DNA from: an uncultured Prevotellaceae bacterium
GTDB taxonomy: Bacteria > Bacteroidota > Bacteroidia > Bacteroidales > Bacteroidaceae
Reading direction: 5' to 3'
Length of the DNA stretch: 64,000 bases
Assembly (NCBI GenBank): GCA_900316685.1
Contig: ONDS01000007.1
Coordinates: forward strand, 1 to 64,000
Shown here: positions 17,736 through 26,427 of the stretch, piece by piece
How the letters are laid out: the number at the start of each line of letters is the position of its first letter
How positions within the stretch are numbered: position 1 is the first letter of the stretch
Notes under the pieces: model-generated
Databases searched by the model: none
Told to the model about the DNA's origin: nothing
Seen by the model: the letters and a program-made list of their open reading frames with translations, nothing else
Translations under genes and position numbers: made by a program

Positions 17736-20663
17736 TTATTTCTTCACCTTCTTCCCTTTCAACAGGTAGTTCATGATGCCTCGCATCACGTGGCCTTGGT
17801 CCTGAGTCGACTTCAGACACTCGAAGGGGAATCCCATGGTGAAACAACGGTAGTCCTTGCCACTGTAGGCCACGGCGGCTCCGTAGCCGTCGCCATAGAG
17901 CATGGCGCAAATGGCTGGCGACAGGGGCTGAAGAATATCGGGGGTGGGGGAGGCGTAGTGCTCCTCGTTCATACGGTCGAAGAAACCGAATTCACCACCC
18001 AGGCCGCGAACCTGACCTCCATGGCTGCTTCGGTCGCTGCCGCCATAGCGTACCTTCAACACGCTGGAGAGGAAGTTCTGTTCATGCATCTCCGTCATGT
18101 CGGCTCCTACGAACGAGCCGCTCACCAACAGGCTGCCGTTCTGCTTCACATATTGCGAGAGCTTCTGCTGCATGGTGCCGCTGAAGGTCTTGTACATCAC
18201 CAACGAACGACCGTCGTCTTTCTCCAAACCCAGCACAAGGTCTACACAGTCGTAACGACCCAGCTTCACCTTGCCACTCTCCACCGACTCGCTCGAGCAA
18301 CTGACGATGTTGTAGTTGCGGGCGGAATGGATGGCCTCGGCGTGGGTCCTCACATAGTTGAAGTCGTTGCCGGCGATGAAACGGCCCACCAACTCGTCGC
18401 CTCCATAGCCCAGACTGCCGGCTCCTTCCTTGCCACGCTGGGTGTTGTCGAAACAGGTTTGACGACCGTTCCAACCGGCCGTAGGGCCATAGGTGAGACC
18501 GGGGTCGGCATCTAAGTCGAAGCCCTTGCGGTCGCCCGTGTCGATGATGGCGGGGGAACTCAAACGGTGGAAGCCGTTAACGATGAGCACCGTCTGGAGA
18601 TTCTCCGACTGGCTGCACGCGGAGAGTACCTCGGTGGGAAAACTCTCGCCGCCCTTGTTCACGGCGGTCACGCGGAAATGGTAGAGCACGCCGGGTTCCA
18701 ACTCCTTCACGTAGGAGTCGCCATGCACGTTGGTGCCATTGTCGAATCCTCCTTCGCCTTCACTGCAATACACGTTGTACGAGGTGGCATTGGCGGTCGA
18801 CTCCTGAGGGTCGCGGGTGTTGGCCCAACTGAGCTTCACCTTGTGCTTGCCGGCGAACTCGATATGGAAATTGTTGGGGGCTAAGGGCTGGACGGTAAAG
18901 CCGGTGCCGTGCATCTCGTTGACGAAACGTAGGATAGTCTTATAGATGGAACGAGCCAACGTGAATCGGAAATTGGGGTCGAGACCGTAACGCATGTCAC
19001 CGAAATTTTGGTGAGAGAGGGTCTCGAGGATGGCGGAGGGCACGGTGGGCAACCTGCTCTCGGAATAGTTGCGGTCGTAAATCACACGCTTGTACCACTT
19101 GCCGTAGCGGGCGCGTAGGTCGCGGTAGGCTCCCTCCAACAAGGCGTCGGCGAAGTCGCGCGAGGCCAGACGGGAGATGCCGGCATCCAGGCGCCCTTCA
19201 TTGTATTGGGTGGTGCAAATCGACAGGGTGCCGATGAAGTTGTTGCCACCGGTGCGGTCGTAGCCTGCATCGCTATGGACGGCCAGCTCCAACTCGATGG
19301 GTACGCGCTTGCCGGGCTGACCGGGGGTGAACACTGAACCGCCGCCAATCCAGTTGCTGAACAATGAACGCACATTGATATCGTCGCCATAGTCGTCCTT
19401 GCCTTCCTTAGAACTATACACGCTGTAAGGGGCGCCGGCCCACTGGGCGTAGTAACGGGCTCCTTCCAAGCAGCGGGGCACCCCACTGGTGCTCCCACCA
19501 CGGGTGATATTGCCCATGCCGCCACCGAAACGCACGGCATCGGCGGTCACGATGCCGCCGCTCTGGCTCTCGTTGGTCAGCACCACGCAGTTGTGCTCGC
19601 TGTTGCCACGGTCGAACTCGAAGGCTCCCAAGTATACCCAGGTGCTGCCGCCCATACGCTGGTTCACATGGAAATGGGTCTGCTGACCTTTGTGGATAAC
19701 AATGTAATGGGCGTCGTCGACACTGCCGGGAAGGGTCTGGTAACTCACATATACACCATAACGACCGCTTTGGGGGATATCGGGTTGATAGACGATGCTG
19801 CTCATGTTGCTTTTCGAGGCGCTTTCCGCCTGTCGGGCGGTGCCGGCATTGAAGGGGTTCTCGCCGTCGCGGTAGGTGCCGTCATGACGGGCGAAACCGT
19901 TCTGCTCGGTGGTGCTCCATGAGTGGGTGCCGTTATGCTCTTCGTAGCGGCCGCTGTTGCCGCCGTCGTTGTCAATGATCACTTCCTGGCGTTGCCAGTC
20001 GCGCTCACGGGGGGAGAAGACGATGGCGCCGGCATTCTCAAGCATGGGCATGAGGTAGGGTATGACGATGGTCTGGGTAAACAAGTCCTCGGTGGTGCAG
20101 AACAGGTTCGGGCGCTGCCACTTCCAACGGCCCTTGCTCTTGTCGTAATACTTGCCGTGGCTGGCTCCGATGGAGAGATGGCGGCCCTGCAAACCTTCGC
20201 TCACCTGATGAGGACGCGACAGGTTGGTAACCCAAGGCGCTCCTTCATAATCGATGCGGCCCCAGGTGCGACGGTGGTCCTTGTCCGACGTCAAGCGGTT
20301 GGGTATCAGCTCGCTCAACTCATAGCCGTTGGTCATCACTCGCACACGGTAGTTGTTGTAGGGGTCGGGCAGCAAATGGCGCATGTCGCGGTAGATGCGC
20401 TGCACTATATCGGGCGTGAGCTCCTGCTCCGAAAACTTGGCGTCGGCGTTCACCACCACCATGCGGTTCTCGTCGTCGATCTTGAAACTCGTCAACTTCG
20501 ACTTGAGCTGGTAATTGGTGTTGTGGGCTTGGTAATTGTCAAAATAACTCTCTAAACGTGACTGTATGGTACTGCGCTCACTGCCTTGGCCATAGGCAAG
20601 GACGCTGGGCAACAGTATCAAACAGGGGATAATCAATAATCGTTTGCAGTATGTTGGTATCAT
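17736..20663 (-). CDS. Large secreted amidase-like protein with golvesin-like and FnIII domains
   Basis: A 975-aa exported protein often named xanthan lyase or golvesin-domain protein in Bacteroidetes. Signal peptide at the N-terminus (RLLIIPCLILLPSVLAYGQ). The N-terminal part carries a golvesin-like beta domain (WSTTEQNGFARHDGTYRDGENPFN..., TWVYLGAFEF). The middle resembles N-acetylmuramoyl-L-alanine amidase type 3 (VHSDAGYD, IGTLSICTT, PSAILETLSHQNFGDMRYG). An FnIII domain follows (KVKLSWANTRDPQES..., YHFRVTAVNKGGESFPTE). A cell-wall role is likely, unproven. The ATG at 20661-20663 lies 2 bp after the acyltransferase stop. Confidence 0.85.
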   Translation of the reverse strand: MIPTYCKRLLIIPCLILLPSVLAYGQGSERSTIQSRLESYFDNYQAHNTNYQLKSKLTSFKIDDENRMVVVNADAKFSEQELTPDIVQRIYRDMRHLLPDPYNNYRVRVMTNGYELSELIPNRLTSDKDHRRTWGRIDYEGAPWVTNLSRPHQVSEGLQGRHLSIGASHGKYYDKSKGRWKWQRPNLFCTTEDLFTQTIVIPYLMPMLENAGAIVFSPRERDWQRQEVIIDNDGGNSGRYEEHNGTHSWSTTEQNGFARHDGTYRDGENPFNAGTARQAESASKSNMSSIVYQPDIPQSGRYGVYVSYQTLPGSVDDAHYIVIHKGQQTHFHVNQRMGGSTWVYLGAFEFDRGNSEHNCVVLTNESQSGGIVTADAVRFGGGMGNITRGGSTSGVPRCLEGARYYAQWAGAPYSVYSSKEGKDDYGDDINVRSLFSNWIGGGSVFTPGQPGKRVPIELELAVHSDAGYDRTGGNNFIGTLSICTTQYNEGRLDAGISRLASRDFADALLEGAYRDLRARYGKWYKRVIYDRNYSESRLPTVPSAILETLSHQNFGDMRYGLDPNFRFTLARSIYKTILRFVNEMHGTGFTVQPLAPNNFHIEFAGKHKVKLSWANTRDPQESTANATSYNVYCSEGEGGFDNGTNVHGDSYVKELEPGVLYHFRVTAVNKGGESFPTEVLSACSQSENLQTVLIVNGFHRLSSPAIIDTGDRKGFDLDADPGLTYGPTAGWNGRQTCFDNTQRGKEGAGSLGYGGDELVGRFIAGNDFNYVRTHAEAIHSARNYNIVSCSSESVESGKVKLGRYDCVDLVLGLEKDDGRSLVMYKTFSGTMQQKLSQYVKQNGSLLVSGSFVGADMTEMHEQNFLSSVLKVRYGGSDRSSHGGQVRGLGGEFGFFDRMNEEHYASPTPDILQPLSPAICAMLYGDGYGAAVAYSGKDYRCFTMGFPFECLKSTQDQGHVMRGIMNYLLKGKKVKK

Positions 20664-20665
20664 GT

Positions 20666-21220
20666 CTATTCTCCAATAACGAAATTCTCGGGATGCTTGC
20701 CCTTGAAATCCTTGAAATAAGTCTTGATGGTTTTCATGTCGGCCTCGATGTCGCCGGAAGGGGTCAGGCTCTCTGTGCACTGGATAAGGCGGCGCTCATA
20801 ATCCACACCGTAGAGGAGAATGGGCAAATGGGCCTTCTGGGCGATGTAATAAAAACCCTTCTTCCAATTGGGATTGGGCGAACGGGTGCCCTCGGGGGTC
20901 ACCGTCAGGTGGAACTCCTCGCTCTTCAGGGCGGTCTCGGCCAAAGTGTCGGTCATGCTGCTGTGCTTCGAACGGTACACGGGAATGCCGCCCAAACGAC
21001 GGAACAATACTCCCAAAGGCCAGAAAAACCATTCCTTCTTCATCAGGAACTGGATTTTCCAACCTTCGGCACCACTATATAACTGACCCAGGATAAAATC
21101 CCAGTTGCTGGTGTGAGGCACTAAACAAATAATGTATTTCGGGGGGTGGGGTACCGTCACTTCTTTGGTCCACCCCATACGTTTATATAAGACCCAACGG
21201 CAAAATTTCTTCCACATCAC
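20666..21220 (-). CDS. PlsC-like lysophospholipid acyltransferase
   Basis: A 184-aa acyltransferase of the 1-acylglycerol-3-phosphate type, membrane associated. The catalytic HX4D motif is HTSNWD, followed by GGIPVYRS and the substrate-binding TPEGTRSPNPNWKKGFYYIA. It is shorter than typical PlsC, like the small Bacteroidetes glycerol acyltransferases. The three genes 21231-21506, 20666-21220 and 17736-20663 are separated by only 10 and 2 bp and probably share the promoter at 21555-21584. Substrate is not certain. Confidence 0.88.
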   Translation of the reverse strand: MMWKKFCRWVLYKRMGWTKEVTVPHPPKYIICLVPHTSNWDFILGQLYSGAEGWKIQFLMKKEWFFWPLGVLFRRLGGIPVYRSKHSSMTDTLAETALKSEEFHLTVTPEGTRSPNPNWKKGFYYIAQKAHLPILLYGVDYERRLIQCTESLTPSGDIEADMKTIKTYFKDFKGKHPENFVIGE

Positions 21221-21230
21221 TCCAAGGCTT

Positions 21231-21506
21231 TCATTGGTTCAAGGCATTGATCTGGTCGAGTATCTCGCCCATCTGCTTGCTGAAATCATTGGCCAGATGG
21301 TCGTAATACGCCTTGGCTTCCATGCCGGGCTCGGGGTGGGATATACGGTTCACGAAATCATTGCGGGTGATGATAATCGATGTGATGATCGACTCTACGG
21401 TACCGGGGTCGGTCTTGCCACTATACAACGAGGCGGCTACGCACTCTGAAAGCACGTCATTGCAAATGTTGTTGATGGTTTTCTTGAGATTTTTCTTGTT
21501 TGGCAT
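21231..21506 (-). CDS. Small conserved protein of unknown function (91 aa)
   Basis: Not recognised by name. An acidic-to-neutral, mainly helical soluble protein (MPNKKNLKKTINNICNDVLSECVAASLY...) ending QMGEILDQINALNQ. It is the first gene of a tight minus-strand operon ahead of the acyltransferase. The promoter at 21555-21584 lies about 50 bases upstream of its ATG. Confidence 0.75.
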   Translation of the reverse strand: MPNKKNLKKTINNICNDVLSECVAASLYSGKTDPGTVESIITSIIITRNDFVNRISHPEPGMEAKAYYDHLANDFSKQMGEILDQINALNQ

Positions 21507-21554
21507 ATCATTAATTTATTTATCGGGGTAATACGTGGGTAACCCTACGCACTA

Positions 21555-21584
21555 CAAAGATATGAAAAAAAATGGGAATGGCAA
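21555..21584 (-). promoter_or_regulatory. Promoter of the acyltransferase/amidase operon
   Basis: Minus strand: TTG (21582-21584), 19 bp, TATCTTTG (21555-21562). Both boxes fit the Bacteroidetes consensus. Confidence 0.72.
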
Positions 21585-21657
21585 GGGATAATCGAAAAAA
21601 AACTACCTCGAAAACGTTTTTTGTGACTTTTCTTTCATTTGTCTCGCTAAAAATGAG

Positions 21658-21665
21658 TAATTTTG
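21658..21665 (+). promoter_or_regulatory. Likely -7 box of pfp
   Basis: TAATTTTG fits TAnnTTTG. The nearest TTTG upstream (21638-21641) is 16 bp away, shorter than usual, so the -33 element is uncertain. Leader length would be about 65 bases. Confidence 0.5.
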
Positions 21666-21734
21666 CAGTGCGAAAAAGCGGTTCGCTTTATCTCGATGAT
21701 TTAAATCTCAAATCCTATAATTACAATCTCAATT

Positions 21735-23375
21735 ATGAAAACAAGTGTATTGCAGCAAGCAAGGGCCAACTATCAGCCGAAATTGCCGAAAGCCCTGCTC
21801 GGTGCTGTGAAGGTAAAAGAAGGTCAACCCACTCAAAGTGTTGACAATCAGGAAGAAATCAAAAAACTGTTCCCCAACACCTACGGCATGCCTCTCGTGG
21901 AGTTCGTGCCCGGAGAAGAAGCCCAAGACAAACAGTTCAACGTGGGCGTGATCCTCAGTGGCGGACAGGCTCCCGGCGGACACAACGTCATCACCGGACT
22001 CTTCGACACCATCAAGAAACTGAATCCCGAAAACAAACTCTTCGGATTCATCCTCGGACCGGGCGGACTGGTAGACCATAACTACAAGGAACTCACCGCT
22101 GATATCATCGACGACTATAGGAACACCGGTGGATTCGACATGATCGGCTCGGGCAGGACCAAACTCGAGAAGGTGGAACAATTCGAGAAGGGTCTGGAAA
22201 TCATTCGCGAACTCAATATCAACGCGCTCGTCATCATCGGTGGCGACGACTCCAACACCAACGCTTGCGTGCTCGCTGAATACTATGCAGCCAAGAACAC
22301 GGGCGTACAGGTTATCGGTTGTCCCAAGACCATCGACGGCGACCTTAAGAACGACCAGATAGAGACTTCTTTCGGATTCGATACCGCTACCAAGACCTAT
22401 TCCGAACTCATCGGCAATATAGAGCGCGACTGCAACTCGGCACGCAAATACTGGCATTTCATCAAGGTCATGGGACGCTCGGCAAGCCATATCGCTCTCG
22501 AATGCGCACTACAGTGCCAACCCAATGTGTGCATCATCTCAGAAGAGGTGCAGCAGAAAGACATGACGCTCAACCAGGTGGTCGACAACCTCTGCCAGGT
22601 GATAGCACGACGCGCTGAGGATGGCAACAACTTCGGTACCGTCATCGTGCCCGAGGGACTCATCGAGTTCATTCCTGCCATCGGACGACTCATACAGGAA
22701 CTCAACGACCTGTTGGCGCAGCACGGAAGCGAATACAAAGACCTCGACAAGAAGGCACAGCGCGAATACATCATACAGCACCTCTCCAAGGAGAATGCGG
22801 AGACTTTCGTCACTCTGCCCGAGGATGTGGCACAGCAACTCTCTCTCGACCGCGACCCCCACGGAAATGTGCAGGTGTCGCTCATCGAAACGGAAAAACT
22901 GCTCTCCGCCATGTGCGAGGCGCGTCTCGAAGAGTGGAAGAAGGAAGGGAAGTTCGTGGGCAAATTCGCCGCTCAGCACCACTTCTTCGGCTATGAGGGC
23001 CGATGCGCTGCTCCCTCCAACTATGACGCTGACTATTGCTATGCCCTCGGTGCCAGCGCCGCACAGCTCATCGCTTCGGGTAAGACGGGCTACATGGCCA
23101 TCGTGAAGAACACTACCGCTCCTGCCGACCAATGGGTGGCGGGTGGTGTGCCCATCACCATGATGATGAACATGGAACGTCGCAACGGCGAGATGAAACC
23201 GGTAATCCGCAAGGCCCTCGTCGAACTCGACGGCAAACCCTTCAAGGCCTTCGCAGCCGTGAGGGACGTCTGGGCCAGGGAAACGGCTTACGTCTATCCG
23301 GGACCCATCCAGTACTGGGGACCAACGGAGGTTTGCGACAACCCAACCCTGACACTCACATACGAGAAACAATAA
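21735..23375 (+). CDS. pfp: Diphosphate--fructose-6-phosphate 1-phosphotransferase
   Basis: PPi-dependent phosphofructokinase, a reversible glycolytic step in the cytoplasm. The long (546 aa) plant-like form is seen: VGVILSGGQAPGGHNVI at the nucleotide/PPi site, GGDDSNTNACVLAEYYA, and PKTIDGDLKND, where the GDD and PKTID signatures mark PPi rather than ATP use. A hairpin terminator follows directly. The nearby glycogen phosphorylase supplies glucose-1-phosphate to the same pathway, but the genes are not linked. Confidence 0.96.
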   Translation: MKTSVLQQARANYQPKLPKALLGAVKVKEGQPTQSVDNQEEIKKLFPNTYGMPLVEFVPGEEAQDKQFNVGVILSGGQAPGGHNVITGLFDTIKKLNPENKLFGFILGPGGLVDHNYKELTADIIDDYRNTGGFDMIGSGRTKLEKVEQFEKGLEIIRELNINALVIIGGDDSNTNACVLAEYYAAKNTGVQVIGCPKTIDGDLKNDQIETSFGFDTATKTYSELIGNIERDCNSARKYWHFIKVMGRSASHIALECALQCQPNVCIISEEVQQKDMTLNQVVDNLCQVIARRAEDGNNFGTVIVPEGLIEFIPAIGRLIQELNDLLAQHGSEYKDLDKKAQREYIIQHLSKENAETFVTLPEDVAQQLSLDRDPHGNVQVSLIETEKLLSAMCEARLEEWKKEGKFVGKFAAQHHFFGYEGRCAAPSNYDADYCYALGASAAQLIASGKTGYMAIVKNTTAPADQWVAGGVPITMMMNMERRNGEMKPVIRKALVELDGKPFKAFAAVRDVWARETAYVYPGPIQYWGPTEVCDNPTLTLTYEKQ

Positions 23376-23382
23376 ATCAATC

Positions 23383-23420
23383 AAAGGGAATGGGGCTCAA
23401 CCCATTCCCTTTCTCTTTCT
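23383..23420 (+). terminator. Terminator after pfp
   Basis: A perfect 12-bp stem (23383-23394 with 23401-23412), loop G-CTCAA, then a CTTTCTTTTCT tract. It lies only 20 bases before the lysozyme gene. Confidence 0.8.
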
Positions 23421-23440
23421 TTTCTCCTCCTTCTTGAAAT

Positions 23441-24379
23441 ATGCCGAAAAAAAAGGAACACCACGAACAGCACAACCCCGCCAATTTTATTGGTGGAAGG
23501 GCCACGGCGGCGTGGAACATGCTCAAACGTGTTCCGCATGGCGTATGGTGGTCCTTGGGACTGGTGGCCATGGTGGCTTACGTGTGGCTTTTCTATACAT
23601 ACCTCGTCGGACCTTCGGGATTCCGATGGAGGGCTGTCTTCGGCGACCCCGACTATCCTACGGGCTTCGACATACATGGCATAGATATCAGCCATCACCA
23701 GGGGGAAATCAACTGGGATAAACTACGCCATGCGATGATCGACAGGAGCCCGGTGCGATTCGTCATGATCAAGGCTACTGAAGGGGGCGATTTCCTCGAC
23801 GAGAACTTCGAGGAAAACTTTTTCCAGGCACGCGAACATGGGTTCATGAGGGGGGCTTACCACTTCTGGTCGAACAAGAACGGGGCGCGCGAACAGGCGT
23901 ATTTCTTCCTTGAAAAGGTGCCGCTCGAAGAGGGTGACCTGCCTCCCGTGCTCGACGTGGAACACAAACCGGACGATGTGACCACGGAGGATTTCCAACG
24001 TGATATCCTCACTTGGCTGCACATCGTGGAAGACCGATACCATGTCAAACCCATCATCTACACCTATTATAAATTTAAGGAGGATTATCTCAGTGATGAG
24101 CGATTCGATGATTACCCTTACTGGATAGCCCACTATTATGTGAAACAGGTGGAATACAAGGGCAGGTGGAAATTCTGGCAACATACCGACGTGGGTAAGT
24201 TGCCGGGCATCAAGGGGTTCGTCGACCTCGATGTGTATAACGGTAGCTACTACGACCTCAAACGGTTGGCTATAGGTAGCCGTCAGCTCTTCGAAGAGGA
24301 GGGGGAGAACAGCAACATGCACCAGTCGTCGCAGGATTCCATCCTCGACAGCGTGAGGTTGAGCTCGGCGGCCGACTGA
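23441..24379 (+). CDS. GH25 lysozyme-like muramidase, membrane anchored
   Basis: Cleaves peptidoglycan glycan strands. One N-terminal membrane helix (VWWSLGLVAMVAYVWLFYTYLVG, residues ~35-57) precedes a GH25 domain: GIDISHHQGEINWDKL, FVMIKATEGGDFLDENF, GAYHFWS, PPVLDVEH and the WQHTDVGKLPGIKGFVDLDVYNG end. The catalytic Asp and Glu motifs (DxSHHQG, DVEH) are present. The last ~30 residues after YDLKRLAIGSRQ look foreign and are encoded antisense to prmA, overlapping it by 97 bases. It was probably extended by loss of an earlier stop. Confidence 0.9.
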   Translation: MPKKKEHHEQHNPANFIGGRATAAWNMLKRVPHGVWWSLGLVAMVAYVWLFYTYLVGPSGFRWRAVFGDPDYPTGFDIHGIDISHHQGEINWDKLRHAMIDRSPVRFVMIKATEGGDFLDENFEENFFQAREHGFMRGAYHFWSNKNGAREQAYFFLEKVPLEEGDLPPVLDVEHKPDDVTTEDFQRDILTWLHIVEDRYHVKPIIYTYYKFKEDYLSDERFDDYPYWIAHYYVKQVEYKGRWKFWQHTDVGKLPGIKGFVDLDVYNGSYYDLKRLAIGSRQLFEEEGENSNMHQSSQDSILDSVRLSSAAD

Positions 24380-25161
24380 CACAGTTTCTTGGCGTCGTGC
24401 TCGTAAAAACCACTCAGGATGAGAAGGCCGTCGGGGCTGAGAACCTCGCGGAAATGCGGCATGTCGGCCAACAACACGTTGCGGTTGATGTTGGCCATCA
24501 CAATATCGAAAAAGCCACTCACATGCGATAAGACGCTACGGTCACCCAACAAGACATCGATTCCCTCGATTTGGTTGATGTCCATGTTGTGGCGGATGTT
24601 GTTCACGCTCCATTCGTCGATGTCGTAGGCCACCACTTCCTTGGCACCGGCTTTCTTGGCCAACAGCGAGAGAATGCCGGTGCCGCAGCCGCAGTCCAAC
24701 ACGCGCTTGTCGGTCAGGTCGAGACCCAATAGCTCGGTGGCGATCATGCGCGTGGTGGCATGGGTGCCGGTGCCGAACGACTGGCAGGCCTCGATAGTGA
24801 TGTCGATGGGGTAGCTCTTCTCGGGCAGATGGATATTGTCGTGTATCACGCAAGTATCGTTGATGATGATGGGGGAAAAGCCTGCTTCCTCCCACGCGGC
24901 GTTCCAGTCGCGTTCTTCCACATCGCTCACTTCATAGCTTATCTTCGCTTGGGGAAAGGGAAACTCAAGTATCGTCTCTTCTAAGCGGATGGTGTCGAAA
25001 TGCTCGTCGGGGATATAGGCGGTCATGCCGCTCGCTGTCTCCTCAAACGATTCGAAACCTATGTCGCCCAACAGGGCGGCCAGCACATCCTGGTAGGCTT
25101 GGATGCCGGCGACGTCCGTCGTGGGGGCGTCAATATGCAATTCTACGGATTTATATCTCAT
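24283..25161 (-). CDS. prmA: Ribosomal protein L11 methyltransferase
   Basis: SAM-dependent methyltransferase for ribosomal protein L11. The SAM-binding block is RVLDCGCGTGILSLLAKKAGAK, preceded by the family signature FGTGTHATTRM and followed by VMANINRNVL (NPPY-like position). The N-terminal substrate domain is present (YKSVELHIDAP). 292 aa is normal. The promoter at 25181 gives a short leader of about 13 bases. The 3' end runs 97 bases into the convergent lysozyme gene. Confidence 0.94.
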   Translation of the reverse strand: MRYKSVELHIDAPTTDVAGIQAYQDVLAALLGDIGFESFEETASGMTAYIPDEHFDTIRLEETILEFPFPQAKISYEVSDVEERDWNAAWEEAGFSPIIINDTCVIHDNIHLPEKSYPIDITIEACQSFGTGTHATTRMIATELLGLDLTDKRVLDCGCGTGILSLLAKKAGAKEVVAYDIDEWSVNNIRHNMDINQIEGIDVLLGDRSVLSHVSGFFDIVMANINRNVLLADMPHFREVLSPDGLLILSGFYEHDAKKLCQSAAELNLTLSRMESCDDWCMLLFSPSSSKS

Positions 25162-25180
25162 GGATTGTTAAAATTTGGTG

Positions 25181-25188
25181 CAAAATTA
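25181..25188 (-). promoter_or_regulatory. Likely -7 box of prmA
   Basis: Minus strand TAATTTTG, about 20 bases before the prmA ATG. No clear -33 TTTG was found at the normal distance. Confidence 0.5.
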
Positions 25189-25230
25189 AAAAAAATAGGG
25201 AAAAACCTACCATGCTTTAGGGTTTTTCCG

Positions 25231-25261
25231 TACTTTTGTGGGAAAAGTATGTATATTTTTG
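25231..25261 (+). promoter_or_regulatory. Candidate promoter of the glycine-rich protein gene
   Basis: Two -7-like boxes occur, TACTTTTG (25231-25238) and TATTTTTG (25254-25261). The second leaves a leader of about 30 bases before the ATG at 25300. Confidence 0.45.
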
Positions 25262-25299
25262 TACCGTAATATAGTGAATGGACATAAAATTGGCATAAA

Positions 25300-26370
25300 A
25301 TGAAAAAATTATTGATCTTATCCTTAATGGCGGGCATCATTCATCTCAATGCCTTCGCGCAGGATGATATGTATTTCACGCCGACGAAAAGCAAGACACA
25401 AACCACGAGGGCTACCGACACTCCCGTGGCCGACGATGCTCCTGCTTACTATTCGGGGAGCGACCGCGATGTGGATGAGTACAATCATCCACGCATGAGG
25501 AGCAGCTACCAGGTGGTGGGAGTCGATTCCTTGGGTAATGACATCATTGAATTTACCGAAGGGTCGGGGTATCCCACCGATACGGTGTTCGTCTTCGAAG
25601 ATGATCCGGAGGATGACTACACCTACAGCCGTCGCATGGGGCGCTTCGATGGTTTCTATGGATGGTATGATCCCTTCTTCTATCCTTATTGGGACTGGGG
25701 ATATGGCTATTGGCCGTATGCACGCTGGAGAGGATACGCCTCATGGTACGACTGGTATCATCCTTGGTATTATAGTTGGTACGATCCTTGGTATGGGGGG
25801 TATTATCCCTTCTGGTACCGTGATTACTGGGGATGGTATGGACCGCGCTATTGGATAGGCGGCGTAAGGACGCATGGCGTGGCTGGCACACGCAACCATG
25901 GCGACGTGGTATATCGTGGCGGTAGCCATAGCAGTAGCTCGCCGACATTCGGAGGCGCTCGTCCGCGCGGCGGTGGCTTCGGCCGTCATGGAGGCTCTGT
26001 GTCCTCAGACTCTCGCACAGGGGTGACCAGGCGACCGGGCACACGCACAGGCACACGTACGGGCACGGCAGCTCGTCCGGGCTTCGGTGGCTCGCGTGCT
26101 GGATCGTCTTCCTCGGGTTCCCGCTCTTACTGCAGCAGCTCCCCGTCGCGTTCCTATGGCAGTACGCCTTCACGTTCCTACAGCAGCGGTAGCAGCAGCT
26201 CATCATCGCGTTCTTCGGGCTTCGGCTCTTCCCGCTCTTCAGGCGGTAGCTTCGGTGGACACAGCGGCGGTGGCGGCTTCGGTGGCGGCAGCCGTGGCGG
26301 TGGTGGCTTCGGTGGCGGCAGCCGTGGCGGTGGTGGCTTCGGTGGCGGTAGTCGTGGTGGGCACAGGTAA
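25300..26370 (+). CDS. Secreted aromatic-rich and Gly/Ser/Arg-rich low-complexity protein
   Basis: 356 aa, no known enzyme domain recognised. Signal peptide MKKLLILSLMAGIIHLNAFAQ. Residues ~20-105 are ordinary and acidic. Residues ~115-190 are extraordinarily rich in Trp and Tyr (WYDWYHPWYYSWYDPWYGGYY). Residues ~200-356 are Gly/Ser/Arg-rich with FGG and SRSYG-type motifs and end in three near-identical ten-residue repeats GGGGFGGGSR, encoded by a 30-bp tandem repeat at about 26266-26355. An envelope or matrix-like role is possible but unsupported. An OmpP1/FadL porin follows after 57 bp. Confidence 0.8.
   Translation: MKKLLILSLMAGIIHLNAFAQDDMYFTPTKSKTQTTRATDTPVADDAPAYYSGSDRDVDEYNHPRMRSSYQVVGVDSLGNDIIEFTEGSGYPTDTVFVFEDDPEDDYTYSRRMGRFDGFYGWYDPFFYPYWDWGYGYWPYARWRGYASWYDWYHPWYYSWYDPWYGGYYPFWYRDYWGWYGPRYWIGGVRTHGVAGTRNHGDVVYRGGSHSSSSPTFGGARPRGGGFGRHGGSVSSDSRTGVTRRPGTRTGTRTGTAARPGFGGSRAGSSSSGSRSYCSSSPSRSYGSTPSRSYSSGSSSSSSRSSGFGSSRSSGGSFGGHSGGGGFGGGSRGGGGFGGGSRGGGGFGGGSRGGHR
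26266..26355 (+). repeat. 30-bp tandem repeat in the coding sequence
   Basis: Three almost identical 30-base units encode the GGGGFGGGSR repeats at the C-terminus of the glycine-rich protein. The copy number is a whole number of codons and so could vary without frameshift. Confidence 0.85.
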
Positions 26371-26427
26371 TACCACTGACCATCTTCATATTCACATGTT
26401 CAATCATACATTTATTACACTATAGAA

